DNA from: a virus
Virus record (IMG/VR): IMGVR_UViG_3300023174_003468
Location: 1-37,305 of that record
Strand: one strand, 5' to 3'
DNA length: 37,305 bases
Each line of letters opens with the position of its first letter. Positions within the stretch are counted from its first letter, which is position 1. Positions 29,364 to 37,202 of this stretch are shown piece by piece. A model generated the notes under the pieces. That model was given only the letters and a program-made list of their open reading frames with translations. It was not told the DNA's origin and did no database searches. Made by a program: the position numbers and the translations under genes.

Positions 29364-29567
29364 ATGGCTACAAAGAAAATTACCAAACTCAGCGACAAGC
29401 TGGACAAAGTAAATGAATCATTTACTGTCAACATGTACGACAATGGCTTCATGATCGAAGTTGGTGGTCGCAAAGACGACGACTGGCGTACAGCCAAAAT
29501 CATGGTGCCTACCATTGATGAATTGGTGGTACTGATAAAAGAAGCTGCCGAAATGGAACGCGATTAA
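29364..29567 (+). CDS. Conserved small phage protein, 67 aa
   Basis: MATKKITKLSDKLDKVNESF, then FTVNMYDNGFMIEVGGRKDD and WRTAKIMVPTIDELVVLIKE. I associate this pattern with marine T4-like phages. It has a Lys-rich helix at the start, a beta hairpin with MYDNGFMIEVGGR and a final helix. A strong AAAGGAG precedes the ATG. No function known. Confidence 0.7.
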   Translation: MATKKITKLSDKLDKVNESFTVNMYDNGFMIEVGGRKDDDWRTAKIMVPTIDELVVLIKEAAEMERD

Positions 29568-29580
29568 TCAGGAGCAACGC

Positions 29581-29994
29581 ATGGCCACATGGATACTGAC
29601 CACACAGCACAAAAAGAATGCCATTGAACGTTCAATCTGGTCCAAAGATGGTCGAAATATCATCCAAGAACAAGGTTATCGTTGGGGCAAGTTTTATTGC
29701 GAAAGCGATGAAAAACCTGATGTTGATTTAAAAAATCCTGACGGCTACGAAATTGGCGGTGACTATGACTGGGAACTTGACAGCCTGGATGATGGTTGCT
29801 GGCTTGAATGGGATTGGCCTGCGGATATGACTGAAGAAGAACAAGACAAGATCATGGCTGCCTGGGACGAAGATTTTTATGAAGGCATGGAAGCCTTGGG
29901 CTGGTCAAACAACGACACTGAGTATGTTTTCTATGGACCATTACAATTGGAAAACGAAGACACCGGCGAAGTGTTTCAAGGCGAACCAGATTAA
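29581..29994 (+). CDS. Acidic Trp-rich conserved phage protein
   Basis: 137 residues, strongly acidic, with many Trp (WILTTQ, WSKDG, YRWGKF, WELDSLDDGCWLEWDWP, landmark DDGCWLEWDW) and a final DTEYVFYGPLQLENEDTG. The acidic Trp-rich composition recalls DNA-mimic or protein-binding inhibitors, but I recognise no specific family beyond a marine phage pattern. AGGAG precedes the start. The stop overlaps the next ATG (TAATG). Confidence 0.65.
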   Translation: MATWILTTQHKKNAIERSIWSKDGRNIIQEQGYRWGKFYCESDEKPDVDLKNPDGYEIGGDYDWELDSLDDGCWLEWDWPADMTEEEQDKIMAAWDEDFYEGMEALGWSNNDTEYVFYGPLQLENEDTGEVFQGEPD

Positions 29995-31037
29995 TGAGTG
30001 TATGGACCGATTGGGATCCACTGGAAGAAGTCATAGTAGGCAACTGCCATGCCCCTGGTGCTCTCAATTGGTTTATTGAGTCTGATCTACAAGACTCATT
30101 CAATACCATACTGGCTGAAACCAAACAAGATCTTGATGCATTGGCAAGTTTACTGCAACAATTGGGAGTGAAGGTACACCGCCCACAAGTGCATGATTAC
30201 CAACACAGTGTGGACTTGGCAACATTTTCAGTGCAATGCCCGGCTGGACCAATGGTGCCAAGAGATCAATATCTGGTGTATGGAGATACTGTGTATCAAA
30301 CCTACACCAGTATGACAGATAGATATTTTGACAGTCTCAGTTATTATAATATCTTTCAACAATTATTTGATCAAGGGCACAACTGGATCAGTCAACCAGC
30401 GCCCAATCTCAGAAACTTGCCCCCAGAAAAGAACTGGAGCAACCAAGGTTCACTGATTTACAATCACCTGTATCACCATCAATTGTTGTGGCACACTGCT
30501 ACCATGTTCAAGTGTGGTGATCGACTGATTGCCAACACTCAAGGACCAGGCACTCAATCTGGACTAGAATGGATGCGCAGGAACTTGCCTGCAGACACTG
30601 TGATAGAAAATGTCAGCACAACCATGCGCAACTGGGGACACATTGATCATGGATTCTTCATGATTGATGATCACAATGTGATCTGCGTTGACCGTGAGTT
30701 TGTTCCAGAATGTCTGCGTGATAAGCATATACACGAGATACATCAGTATCTGCCCAAGGAGATGGTTGACCCTGCTACACCGATAGATCGACTGCTTGAT
30801 CCCAGCAAAGGCTACGAACAAGTTGTGGCGTTTGATACCAATGTATTGGTAGTTGATTCACATAATGTTGTGTTTGACAACAACATGTCCGAACTGTTTG
30901 AGTTCTTGGCCTCGCTGGGTGTAAAATGCCATGTAGCACCACTGAGACACAGAAAATTTTGGGCGTCAGGAATACACTGTTCAACATTAGATATTCGACG
31001 TCGTGGTAACAAAAGAAAGATCATAAATGAAGTATGA
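29994..31037 (+). CDS. Amidinotransferase / arginine deiminase-fold enzyme
   Basis: A 347-residue protein. The N-terminus VWTDWDPLEEVIVGNCHAPG matches the opening strand of glycine amidinotransferase-type enzymes. The catalytic triad appears complete: H216 and D218 in GHIDHGFFMID and the nucleophile C329 in GIHCSTLDIRR. Such enzymes move the amidino group of arginine to an amine or hydrolyse it. The normal substrate would be a free amine such as glycine or lysine. The gene sits between folE and the queD-like gene, so an amine-bearing modified base is a tempting alternative acceptor; nothing in the sequence proves it. The following HIT gene overlaps by 11 bases. Confidence 0.8.
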   Translation: MSVWTDWDPLEEVIVGNCHAPGALNWFIESDLQDSFNTILAETKQDLDALASLLQQLGVKVHRPQVHDYQHSVDLATFSVQCPAGPMVPRDQYLVYGDTVYQTYTSMTDRYFDSLSYYNIFQQLFDQGHNWISQPAPNLRNLPPEKNWSNQGSLIYNHLYHHQLLWHTATMFKCGDRLIANTQGPGTQSGLEWMRRNLPADTVIENVSTTMRNWGHIDHGFFMIDDHNVICVDREFVPECLRDKHIHEIHQYLPKEMVDPATPIDRLLDPSKGYEQVVAFDTNVLVVDSHNVVFDNNMSELFEFLASLGVKCHVAPLRHRKFWASGIHCSTLDIRRRGNKRKIINEV

Positions 31038-31428
31038 AACATTACAAGAAGCACAAGCCGCAGGAGTAGCACCTTGGGACCTTAAGATTGGAGAATATAG
31101 CGACTATCATGTTTCTGTGTTTCAAGATCGATATCCTGTGACACAGGGACACTTGTTGTTTGTGCCGCAATACAATACAGATGGAGTGATAACAGACTGC
31201 TTTGACTCAGCCATGCGGCATGGTCGTAGAATGGTTGATGCGGGTGAATGTGATGCGTTCAACATAGGTATCAACATGGGTGAGGCTGCCGGACAAACTG
31301 TGATGTATCCACATGTGCATTTGATTCCAAGACGCAACGGCGATTGTGCCGACCCTGTTGGTGGTGTGCGTGGAGTTATTGCCGGGCAAGCCAACTACAA
31401 AGCCACAGGCTATCAACTGCCAGCATAA
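31027..31428 (+). CDS. HIT (histidine triad) family hydrolase
   Basis: 133 residues. The triad-like motif is YPH96-V-H98-LIPRR, preceded by the helix-strand block GINMGEAAGQTV that fits the family pattern N-x-G-x-x-A-G-Q-x-V. The N-terminal FQDRYPVTQGHLLFVPQYN is the usual P-V-x-x-G-H-L motif. HIT proteins hydrolyse or transfer nucleotidyl groups, for example from AppppA or adenylated substrates. In this context it may remove AMP from a charged or nucleotidylated intermediate. The start at 31027 overlaps the previous gene. Confidence 0.85.
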   Translation: MKYETLQEAQAAGVAPWDLKIGEYSDYHVSVFQDRYPVTQGHLLFVPQYNTDGVITDCFDSAMRHGRRMVDAGECDAFNIGINMGEAAGQTVMYPHVHLIPRRNGDCADPVGGVRGVIAGQANYKATGYQLPA

Positions 31429-31438
31429 GTATTTCTTT

Positions 31439-31464
31439 AAGCGGTCTTGGCGTCATTCCCGCTT
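31439..31464 (+). terminator. Inverted repeat between the HIT and queD-like genes
   Basis: AAGCGG (31439-31444) and CCGCTT (31459-31464) can form a 6-bp stem with a 14-base loop. It is followed by TTACAAA rather than a T run, and its right arm overlaps the -35 box of the next promoter. It could be a weak terminator or a regulatory operator. Confidence 0.3.
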
Positions 31465-31491
31465 TACAAACTCTGCCGCCTATGCTATAAT
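31463..31491 (+). promoter_or_regulatory. sigma70-like extended promoter for the queD-like gene
   Basis: TTTACA (31463-31468), a 17-base spacer and TATAAT (31486-31491) preceded by TGC, an extended -10. AGGAGA follows before the ATG at 31510. It is a good match to a host housekeeping promoter. Confidence 0.75.
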
Positions 31492-31509
31492 TAACATAGG
31501 AGAAAAAGC

Positions 31510-32007
31510 ATGACACCAGTAACATACAAATACACTTCAACAAAAGAATACCACGATGCATTTCCATGCGCATATCGTCAGTGGCGGGCAGACAGCCACT
31601 GCAACCTGATTCATGGATATAGCTTCTCCATGAAGTTTTACTTTGGCACAGATCAGTTGGACACACGCAACTGGGCCGCAGACTATGGTGGCCTAAAAGA
31701 ACTCAAGTCAGTGTTGGAAAGTCAATTTGATCACACATTGCTTGTGGCCGAAGACGATCCAGAACTGGAACTGTATTTAGAAATGCAACGCAGAAATATT
31801 GCCAAGCTGACCATATTGCCTAAACTGGGTTGTGAAGGACTAGCTGATCAATTGTACAAGTATGTGAATGGTGTGTACATTCCAGACATGTGGGGACCAG
31901 GAGAGGCCAAACGCCTGTGGTGCTACCGAGTGGAAGTGCGTGAAACACAATCAAACATGGCCTTTAGAGAAGGCCATAGAGAATGGAATGAAGATTTATT
32001 CGCGTGA
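31510..32007 (+). CDS. queD: QueD-like 6-carboxytetrahydropterin synthase
   Basis: A 165-residue protein of the PTPS/QueD family. QueD turns dihydroneopterin triphosphate into 6-carboxy-tetrahydropterin, the substrate of QueE. The landmarks are DSH30-C31-NLIH35-G-Y-S-F (catalytic Cys and zinc region), FDHTLL (the catalytic Asp-His position) and VEVRET (the final Glu). Two of the three canonical zinc His positions differ: the early A-H is a Tyr (CAYRQW) and the H-G-H motif is H-G-Y. Length exceeds E. coli QueD (about 120) because of an insert around DDPELELYLEMQRR. It sits among modification genes, which supports a pathway role; the altered ligands leave room for another pterin reaction. Confidence 0.75.
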   Translation: MTPVTYKYTSTKEYHDAFPCAYRQWRADSHCNLIHGYSFSMKFYFGTDQLDTRNWAADYGGLKELKSVLESQFDHTLLVAEDDPELELYLEMQRRNIAKLTILPKLGCEGLADQLYKYVNGVYIPDMWGPGEAKRLWCYRVEVRETQSNMAFREGHREWNEDLFA

Positions 32008-32067
32008 CATCCAAGTAAGATATCTAATAAATTTTAATATACCCACATTTAACAACTATATAATGTC

Positions 32068-32904
32068 ATGAACACACATGATTTCAACATCTCCGTACTA
32101 CTTCCCACACGGGCAAGAACCGACATACTGTTTCGCAGTATTCAGACACTGTTTGATCTAGCAGACAATAAAGATCGCATAAATCTCGCGATTGGATTTG
32201 ACCGCGATGATGCCAAGGGCATTGACTATTTCAGTCAAGAAATACAACCTTGGTTGTCCGAACATGACATTGCATACAGTGCCATGATTTTTGAGCCCAT
32301 GGGATATGCAAACTTGAATGTGTATTACAATTGGTTGGCCAAACAACAATCTGCTGATTGGTATTTGTTTTGGAGTGATGATGCGACCATGGACACTCAG
32401 GGCTGGGACACTAAAATTACTGAGTACAATGGTCAATTCAAATTACTTAAAGTACACACGCACAACGAACATCCTTACAGTATCTTTCCCATTGTGCCAC
32501 ACAAATGGTATGACTTGCTGGGCACATTGAGCCGTCATCAAATGCCCGATGCCGAACTCAGTCAAATAGCCTATATGTTGGATATTGTAGAAATAATTGA
32601 TGTTTCAGTAACCCACGATCGTGCTGACTTGACTGGTAAAAGCCCAGATGCTACCCATCAAAATCGTGTGTGTTTTGAAGGCAATCCAAATGACCCTAGA
32701 GACTTCCATCATCAGTCCAAACGAGATCAACGAATGAAAGATTGTGCAACATTGGCCACATACATGCACTCGGTTGATCCCAGCAGTACAGAATTTTTTA
32801 AAAATGTACTAGAAGGCCGGCAAGATCCTTGGGAAAAATTAGTGGCTAACGACATCAACAAACAACAAGTACAATTTCCTATTCAGGTCGAGAGTGGAAA
32901 ATAA
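32068..32904 (+). CDS. GT2-like glycosyltransferase
   Basis: A 278-residue protein with a GT-A fold: ISVLLPTRARTDILFRSIQT (first strand and nucleotide-sugar binding), AIGFDRDD, then YLFWSDDATMDTQGW supplying the D-D metal motif, and SIFPIVPHKWYDLLG as the acceptor-side strand. TATATAAT lies 5 bases before the ATG, so any promoter there would give a leaderless message. No Shine-Dalgarno sequence is present. It begins a run of glycan genes. The acceptor is unknown. Confidence 0.7.
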   Translation: MNTHDFNISVLLPTRARTDILFRSIQTLFDLADNKDRINLAIGFDRDDAKGIDYFSQEIQPWLSEHDIAYSAMIFEPMGYANLNVYYNWLAKQQSADWYLFWSDDATMDTQGWDTKITEYNGQFKLLKVHTHNEHPYSIFPIVPHKWYDLLGTLSRHQMPDAELSQIAYMLDIVEIIDVSVTHDRADLTGKSPDATHQNRVCFEGNPNDPRDFHHQSKRDQRMKDCATLATYMHSVDPSSTEFFKNVLEGRQDPWEKLVANDINKQQVQFPIQVESGK

Positions 32905-32905
32905 T

Positions 32906-33847
32906 ATGAGTATGGATACGAATAAATTATACCGGTCAATAAAAACAATCAGGCGAGTGGAAGAAATTGTCGCTAAAATATATCCCACAGACAAAATCAA
33001 AAGTCCAGTACACCTGGGCATTGGCCACGAAGCCATTCAGGTGGGCGTGTGCGAACACCTGCAAAAACAAGATGTTGTGTTTGGCTACTACCGCAGCCAT
33101 CCACTGTATTTGGCCAAAGGTGGCGACCTCAACTCCATGATGGCCGAATTGTATGGAAAAATTTCTGGTTGTGCTCGTGGCTGGGGCGGCAGCATGCACT
33201 TGGTTGATCTTGAACACAACGTGATGTCTACCACGGCCATTGTAGCATCAAGTGTGCCAAATGCTGTGGGCTATGCCTATGCTCTCAAACTTAAAAAATC
33301 CAGTCAAATAGTTGTGAGTTTCTTTGGTGATGGTGCCACCGAAGAAGGTGTGGTGTCAGAAAGTCTGAATTTTGCTTCACTTAAAAAATTACCTATTTTG
33401 TTTGTGTGCGAAAACAATGAGCTGGCCATACATACCAAACGCAGTCAACGACAAGCAGTGCTGGATATCTGTGCCCGGGCCAGAGCCATTGGTGTCGAAT
33501 CGACACACATCAAAGAATACAACATAGAAACAATTTACAACACTGCCGGGGATCTTGTTGAAAAAATACGCAACGGTGCAGGTCCGCAGTTTTTGGAAAT
33601 TGCCACCAGCCGTTGGCTAGAACACGTTGGCCCCGGTGAAGATTTTAAATTGGGATATCGCACTGAGGATGAAGTGGCTCCGTATCGAGCACAAGACGAA
33701 GTGGAACGCCTGGGCAACCAACTGGACCCTGCCGTTCGCGCACAAATTGATCAAGAAATTGAACACAAGATTGCTCAGGCAGTTGTGTTTGCTGAGTCAA
33801 GTGAATTTCCACCGCAACAGGAACTGTTAAAATATGTCTACAAATAA
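32906..33847 (+). CDS. Thiamine-diphosphate-dependent E1 alpha subunit-like protein
   Basis: 313 residues from ATG 32906; in-frame GTG 32894 is possible but starts inside the previous gene. It carries the ThDP motif GDGATEEGVVSESLNFASLK...NN (landmarks GDGATEEG and CENN) and GWGGSMHLVD, as in the alpha subunit of 2-oxo-acid dehydrogenase E1. Such subunits decarboxylate 2-oxo acids with the beta subunit. The beta gene follows with a 14-base overlap. No E2 or E3 gene is visible in this window, so the pair likely works as a stand-alone carboligase or dehydrogenase-like enzyme, possibly on a sugar or metabolite. Confidence 0.85.
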   Translation: MSMDTNKLYRSIKTIRRVEEIVAKIYPTDKIKSPVHLGIGHEAIQVGVCEHLQKQDVVFGYYRSHPLYLAKGGDLNSMMAELYGKISGCARGWGGSMHLVDLEHNVMSTTAIVASSVPNAVGYAYALKLKKSSQIVVSFFGDGATEEGVVSESLNFASLKKLPILFVCENNELAIHTKRSQRQAVLDICARARAIGVESTHIKEYNIETIYNTAGDLVEKIRNGAGPQFLEIATSRWLEHVGPGEDFKLGYRTEDEVAPYRAQDEVERLGNQLDPAVRAQIDQEIEHKIAQAVVFAESSEFPPQQELLKYVYK

Positions 33848-34886
33848 TCGATCTATATCTTATGTAGAAGCTATTCGAGAAGCCACTGCTATTGAAATGT
33901 CTCGTGACAGCAACGTTGTGCTGTTTGGTCTTGACGTTGATGATCCCAAGGGCACGTTTGGCACAACCAAGGGCCTGGCTGAAGAATTTGGTGCTGACCG
34001 ATGTTTTGGAACTCCATTGGCCGAGGATGGCATGACTGGTGTGGCTGTTGGCATGGCTCTGGCTGGACTGCGTCCCATACACAATCACTATCGCATGGAC
34101 TTTGCTACTCTGGCCATGAACCAATTGATCAATGTGGCTGCCAAGACTCATGCCATGTCCGGCGGTATGCAAAATGTACCCATGGTGGTGCGCATGCTGA
34201 TTGGCAAAAGTTGGGGCAACGGATCGCAACACACCCAAAGTCTTTATCCCTTGTTTATGAACATACCCGGCATCAAAATCTGTGCACCTAGCACTCCATA
34301 TGATGCCAAAGGATGTTTGGAATATGCCGTTCGTGACAACAATCCTGTGGTCATGGTTGAACACAGAATGTTGTACTACAGCACTGGCCATGTGCCCGAG
34401 GGCGAATTGTTGGTGCCTCCTGGCCGAGCACGAGTACTTGTTCCGGGGCAGGATGTGACCTTAGTGGGCATCAGCTATCAGGCAGTAGAATGCATGCGAG
34501 CACAAAATTATCTTGCAGACATTGGAATCAGCGCCGAAGTTATTGATCCAATTTGGTTGTCGCCCATTGACATAGACACCATCGAAGCCAGTGTACGCAG
34601 AACAAAGAACCTTGTGGTAGTTGACAATGCCTGGACCACATGTGGTGCCGGCAGTGAAATCATTGCCAGTCTGCATGAACGTTTGGGTGACACAGTTTGG
34701 CGTGCCAAACGTTTAGGATTCGCACCAACACCATGTCCTACCACTCCTTCATTAGAAGACCATTTTTATCCCACAGGACAATCCATTGCTGCCGCTGCAA
34801 ATGATCTTGTCAAGGGCCATGCTCAGCATTGGTATCCAACTGCCAAGGATGAATTAAAATCTGTTGAATTCAAAGGACCGTTTTGA
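33834..34886 (+). CDS. Thiamine-diphosphate-dependent E1 beta subunit-like protein
   Basis: A 350-residue protein of the transketolase pyrimidine-binding/C-terminal family, the normal partner of the preceding E1 alpha-like subunit. Landmarks: YVEAIREATAIEMSRDSNVV, GTPLAEDGMTGVAVGMALAGLRPI (a typical E1 beta stretch, landmark AEDGMTGVAVG), then PGIKICAPSTPYDAKGCLEYA and the C-terminal VVVDNAWTTCGAGSEI. The 14-base overlap with the alpha gene means they are co-translated and probably form an alpha2-beta2 complex. The role in a phage is open; a glycan precursor reaction is likely given the neighbours. Confidence 0.85.
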   Translation: MSTNNRSISYVEAIREATAIEMSRDSNVVLFGLDVDDPKGTFGTTKGLAEEFGADRCFGTPLAEDGMTGVAVGMALAGLRPIHNHYRMDFATLAMNQLINVAAKTHAMSGGMQNVPMVVRMLIGKSWGNGSQHTQSLYPLFMNIPGIKICAPSTPYDAKGCLEYAVRDNNPVVMVEHRMLYYSTGHVPEGELLVPPGRARVLVPGQDVTLVGISYQAVECMRAQNYLADIGISAEVIDPIWLSPIDIDTIEASVRRTKNLVVVDNAWTTCGAGSEIIASLHERLGDTVWRAKRLGFAPTPCPTTPSLEDHFYPTGQSIAAAANDLVKGHAQHWYPTAKDELKSVEFKGPF

Positions 34887-35482
34887 AAACAGCCGTGATC
34901 ATTGGCGCCAACAGTGACATTGCCAAGAGCGCCATACAACTTCTACAAGAACAATATCACATAGTAGCGATTGGTCGAGAAACAATCAATCTTGACGACC
35001 CTACCAGTGACATGCGTATTGGTATGGTATTGGCCATGGCCGACGCAGATGTGATTGTCAATTGTGCTGGGGTATTTGGAGACAACACACTAGATTACGA
35101 CACGGTGTTCAATGTAAATTTAAAAAGCAATTGGTCAGTAATCAATTACTACATCAAAAATCCACCCACCAAGACTGTAAGATTTGTTATGTTGGGATCC
35201 AGTGCCTACAAGCAAGGACGCAAAAACTTCATTTTGTACAGTGCCAGCAAGGCGGCGTTGTTCAACACGTGGCAAGGCGCCAGCGAATTTGTCAGCGACA
35301 ATTTGAAACTGGGACTGATCAATCCAGTTCATGTGCATACCAAAATGGTAGCACACAAGCCACACCCGAACCCAGACATCTGTCTGGAACCAATCGATGT
35401 TGCAAGAGAGATTGTGAATTTATGTGACATGACACAAAGTCGCTGCATAGATATGGATTACAAAATTAAGGAGACTGTATGA
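34883..35482 (+). CDS. Short-chain dehydrogenase/reductase
   Basis: 199 residues from TTG 34883 overlapping the previous stop (TTGA). TAVIIGANSDIAKSAIQLL is the N-terminal nucleotide-binding strand-loop, VIVNCAG the NAG-type motif, and LYSASKAALFNTW contains catalytic Y-x-x-x-K. Family members of about 250 residues are usual, so it is somewhat short at the C-terminus. It could reduce the keto product of the E1 pair or a sugar intermediate. Overlap with both neighbours places it in the glycan/precursor operon. Confidence 0.75.
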   Translation: MKTAVIIGANSDIAKSAIQLLQEQYHIVAIGRETINLDDPTSDMRIGMVLAMADADVIVNCAGVFGDNTLDYDTVFNVNLKSNWSVINYYIKNPPTKTVRFVMLGSSAYKQGRKNFILYSASKAALFNTWQGASEFVSDNLKLGLINPVHVHTKMVAHKPHPNPDICLEPIDVAREIVNLCDMTQSRCIDMDYKIKETV

Positions 35483-36255
35483 AAGTAGGAGTTATTGGAA
35501 AAGGTACTGTGGGCTCAGCAGTATATGATGGACTTGAAGGGCAAGGGCATGACATGAGTTTTTATGACCCAAAAATTGAAGGCTCTAAACTTGAAGACAT
35601 ATTGGATACCGAATGTGTGTTCTTGAGTGTGCCCACCGATAGCACAGTTGAAGGTGACTGCGACACCAGCATTGTAGAAAAAGTTTGCAAAGAACTCAGT
35701 GACGCAAACTACCGAGGACTGGTGGGAATCAAAAGCACAGTGGTTCCTGGAACCACTGATCGTATGAAATTGACCTATCCCACGTTGCGTATGTGTAATG
35801 TGCCTGAATTTCTGCGGGCCAAGACTGCTCTGGCAGATTTTATTTACAATCATGATGTATTGGTCATTGGAGTTTACAACGATGCAGACTTTGAGTTGGT
35901 TAAAAAGATACATGGCTTCATTCCACGAAATGTAGTTCAAGTCACGCCCATCGAAGCCGAAGTTATCAAGTACTTCAACAACGTGCATCATGCGGTCACT
36001 GTGACGTTTGGCAACATCATCTACGAAGTTTGCCAACGTATTGGTGCCGATTACAACAGCGTTTACAATGCCATTATCAAACGCGATTGTATTAACCCAC
36101 ACTATTTGTTGGTCAATGAAAAATTTCGAGCATTTGGCGGACATTGCTTGCCCAAAGATACACTGGCATTGAACAACTTGATTAAAAAACTTGGCCTGGA
36201 GTTTGAAATGATTCAGGCCGCATTTGACGACAACGAAAGAGTCAAAAATGGCTAA
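35479..36255 (+). CDS. Short UDP-glucose/GDP-mannose dehydrogenase-family protein
   Basis: 258 residues. The start MKVGVIGKGTVGSAVYDGL (NAD-binding), ECVFLSVPTDS, NVPEFLRAKTALADF (family motif N-P-E-F-L-R), EAEVIKYFNN and AFGGHCLPKDTLAL with catalytic C223 are all present. Normal enzymes have about 390-430 residues; the C-terminal UDP-binding domain is missing, so the substrate may differ (a short phage form). It starts by ATGA overlap with the SDR gene and overlaps the next gene by 8 bases. It likely oxidises an activated sugar or related alcohol to the acid. Confidence 0.75.
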   Translation: MKVGVIGKGTVGSAVYDGLEGQGHDMSFYDPKIEGSKLEDILDTECVFLSVPTDSTVEGDCDTSIVEKVCKELSDANYRGLVGIKSTVVPGTTDRMKLTYPTLRMCNVPEFLRAKTALADFIYNHDVLVIGVYNDADFELVKKIHGFIPRNVVQVTPIEAEVIKYFNNVHHAVTVTFGNIIYEVCQRIGADYNSVYNAIIKRDCINPHYLLVNEKFRAFGGHCLPKDTLALNNLIKKLGLEFEMIQAAFDDNERVKNG

Positions 36256-37138
36256 AATACTAGTGACCGGTGCTTCGGGTTTGTTGGGCACAGAATTTTG
36301 TCGACAGCTGATCAATGACGGTCATGTTGTGTATGCTGTGGACAATCACAGTCGTAGCACAACCATTCCCAGTTGCAGCGAATGGTATCCCATGGACCTG
36401 AACGACGTTGATGCCATCAACAGTTTGCCCACAGACTTTGACTATATCTATCACTATGGTGCCATCAACGGTACTACCAATTTTTACAACATGCCCAACA
36501 AGGTGTTGGAAAATAACTTTGTGTGTGATCTGAACATTTTTAATTTTGCTCGTAAGTGCAAAAACTTGACACGCCTGGTATACGCTTCAAGTTCGGAAAT
36601 TGTGGCAGATGATGCTGTGACACCTGTGCCAGAGCATACCAATGTGTTGATCAAAAACATACACAATGCTCGTTGGAGTTATAGACTGGCCAAAATCACT
36701 TCTGAGAACTATCTAGTTAACTCTGACTTGCCTTACATGATCATTAGATATTTCAATGTGTACGGCGAGAACAGCAAGCCGGGACATTTCTTGGGCGATC
36801 AAATCAGCAAAATACGCAAGGGTGTGTTCTCTGTCATTGGCGCACAAGAAACACGCAGTTTCTGTCATGTTAGTGATGCCACTCGTGCCAGTATTTTTGT
36901 TGCTGAAAATTGCAACCGCGAAGTGATCAATGTGGGCAACGATCGTGAGATTTCAATCGGTGACGCAGTCAAGACCATTGCCACAATAATGGGCCATCCT
37001 GACGCAGAGTTTGAACAGTTGCCCAGCATGCCTGGGTCGGTCACCAATCGACGTCCAGACATCAGCAAACTGCGTGGCATCATGCCTGACTATGAGCCCA
37101 TGTCTTTTGAACAGGGTATAAGATTGATTTTATCCTGA
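36248..37138 (+). CDS. NAD-dependent sugar epimerase/dehydratase
   Basis: 296 residues from ATG 36248 (MAKILVTGASGLLGTEF); the longer frame from 36224 would start inside the previous gene and adds a poor N-terminus. GASGLLG binds NAD, YASSSEIV is the Ser-rich active-site strand, and SYRLAKITSENY contains the Y-x-x-x-K pair. ARNVYGENSKPG-like landmarks (FNVYGENSKPGH) and RSFCHVSDATRASIF fit sugar-nucleotide epimerases/dehydratases. It closes the glycan gene run before the promoter of queE. Confidence 0.8.
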   Translation: MAKILVTGASGLLGTEFCRQLINDGHVVYAVDNHSRSTTIPSCSEWYPMDLNDVDAINSLPTDFDYIYHYGAINGTTNFYNMPNKVLENNFVCDLNIFNFARKCKNLTRLVYASSSEIVADDAVTPVPEHTNVLIKNIHNARWSYRLAKITSENYLVNSDLPYMIIRYFNVYGENSKPGHFLGDQISKIRKGVFSVIGAQETRSFCHVSDATRASIFVAENCNREVINVGNDREISIGDAVKTIATIMGHPDAEFEQLPSMPGSVTNRRPDISKLRGIMPDYEPMSFEQGIRLILS

Positions 37139-37145
37139 TGCGGTA

Positions 37146-37174
37146 TTGACAACAGATAGAACTTGTGCTAAAAT
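37146..37174 (+). promoter_or_regulatory. sigma70-like extended promoter for queE
   Basis: TTGACA (37146-37151), a 17-base spacer and TAAAAT (37169-37174) preceded by TGC (extended -10). The ATG of queE follows at 37203. It matches the promoters of folE and the queD-like gene in form and spacing. Confidence 0.7.
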
Positions 37175-37202
37175 GCATGAAAGATTATAAAGGCAATGCA
37201 AC

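Noticed and set aside
33645-34391. 248-residue minus-strand ORF over the E1 genes
   Set aside because: His/Gln/Val-rich antisense shadow with no recognisable family; both E1 genes are intact on the + strand.
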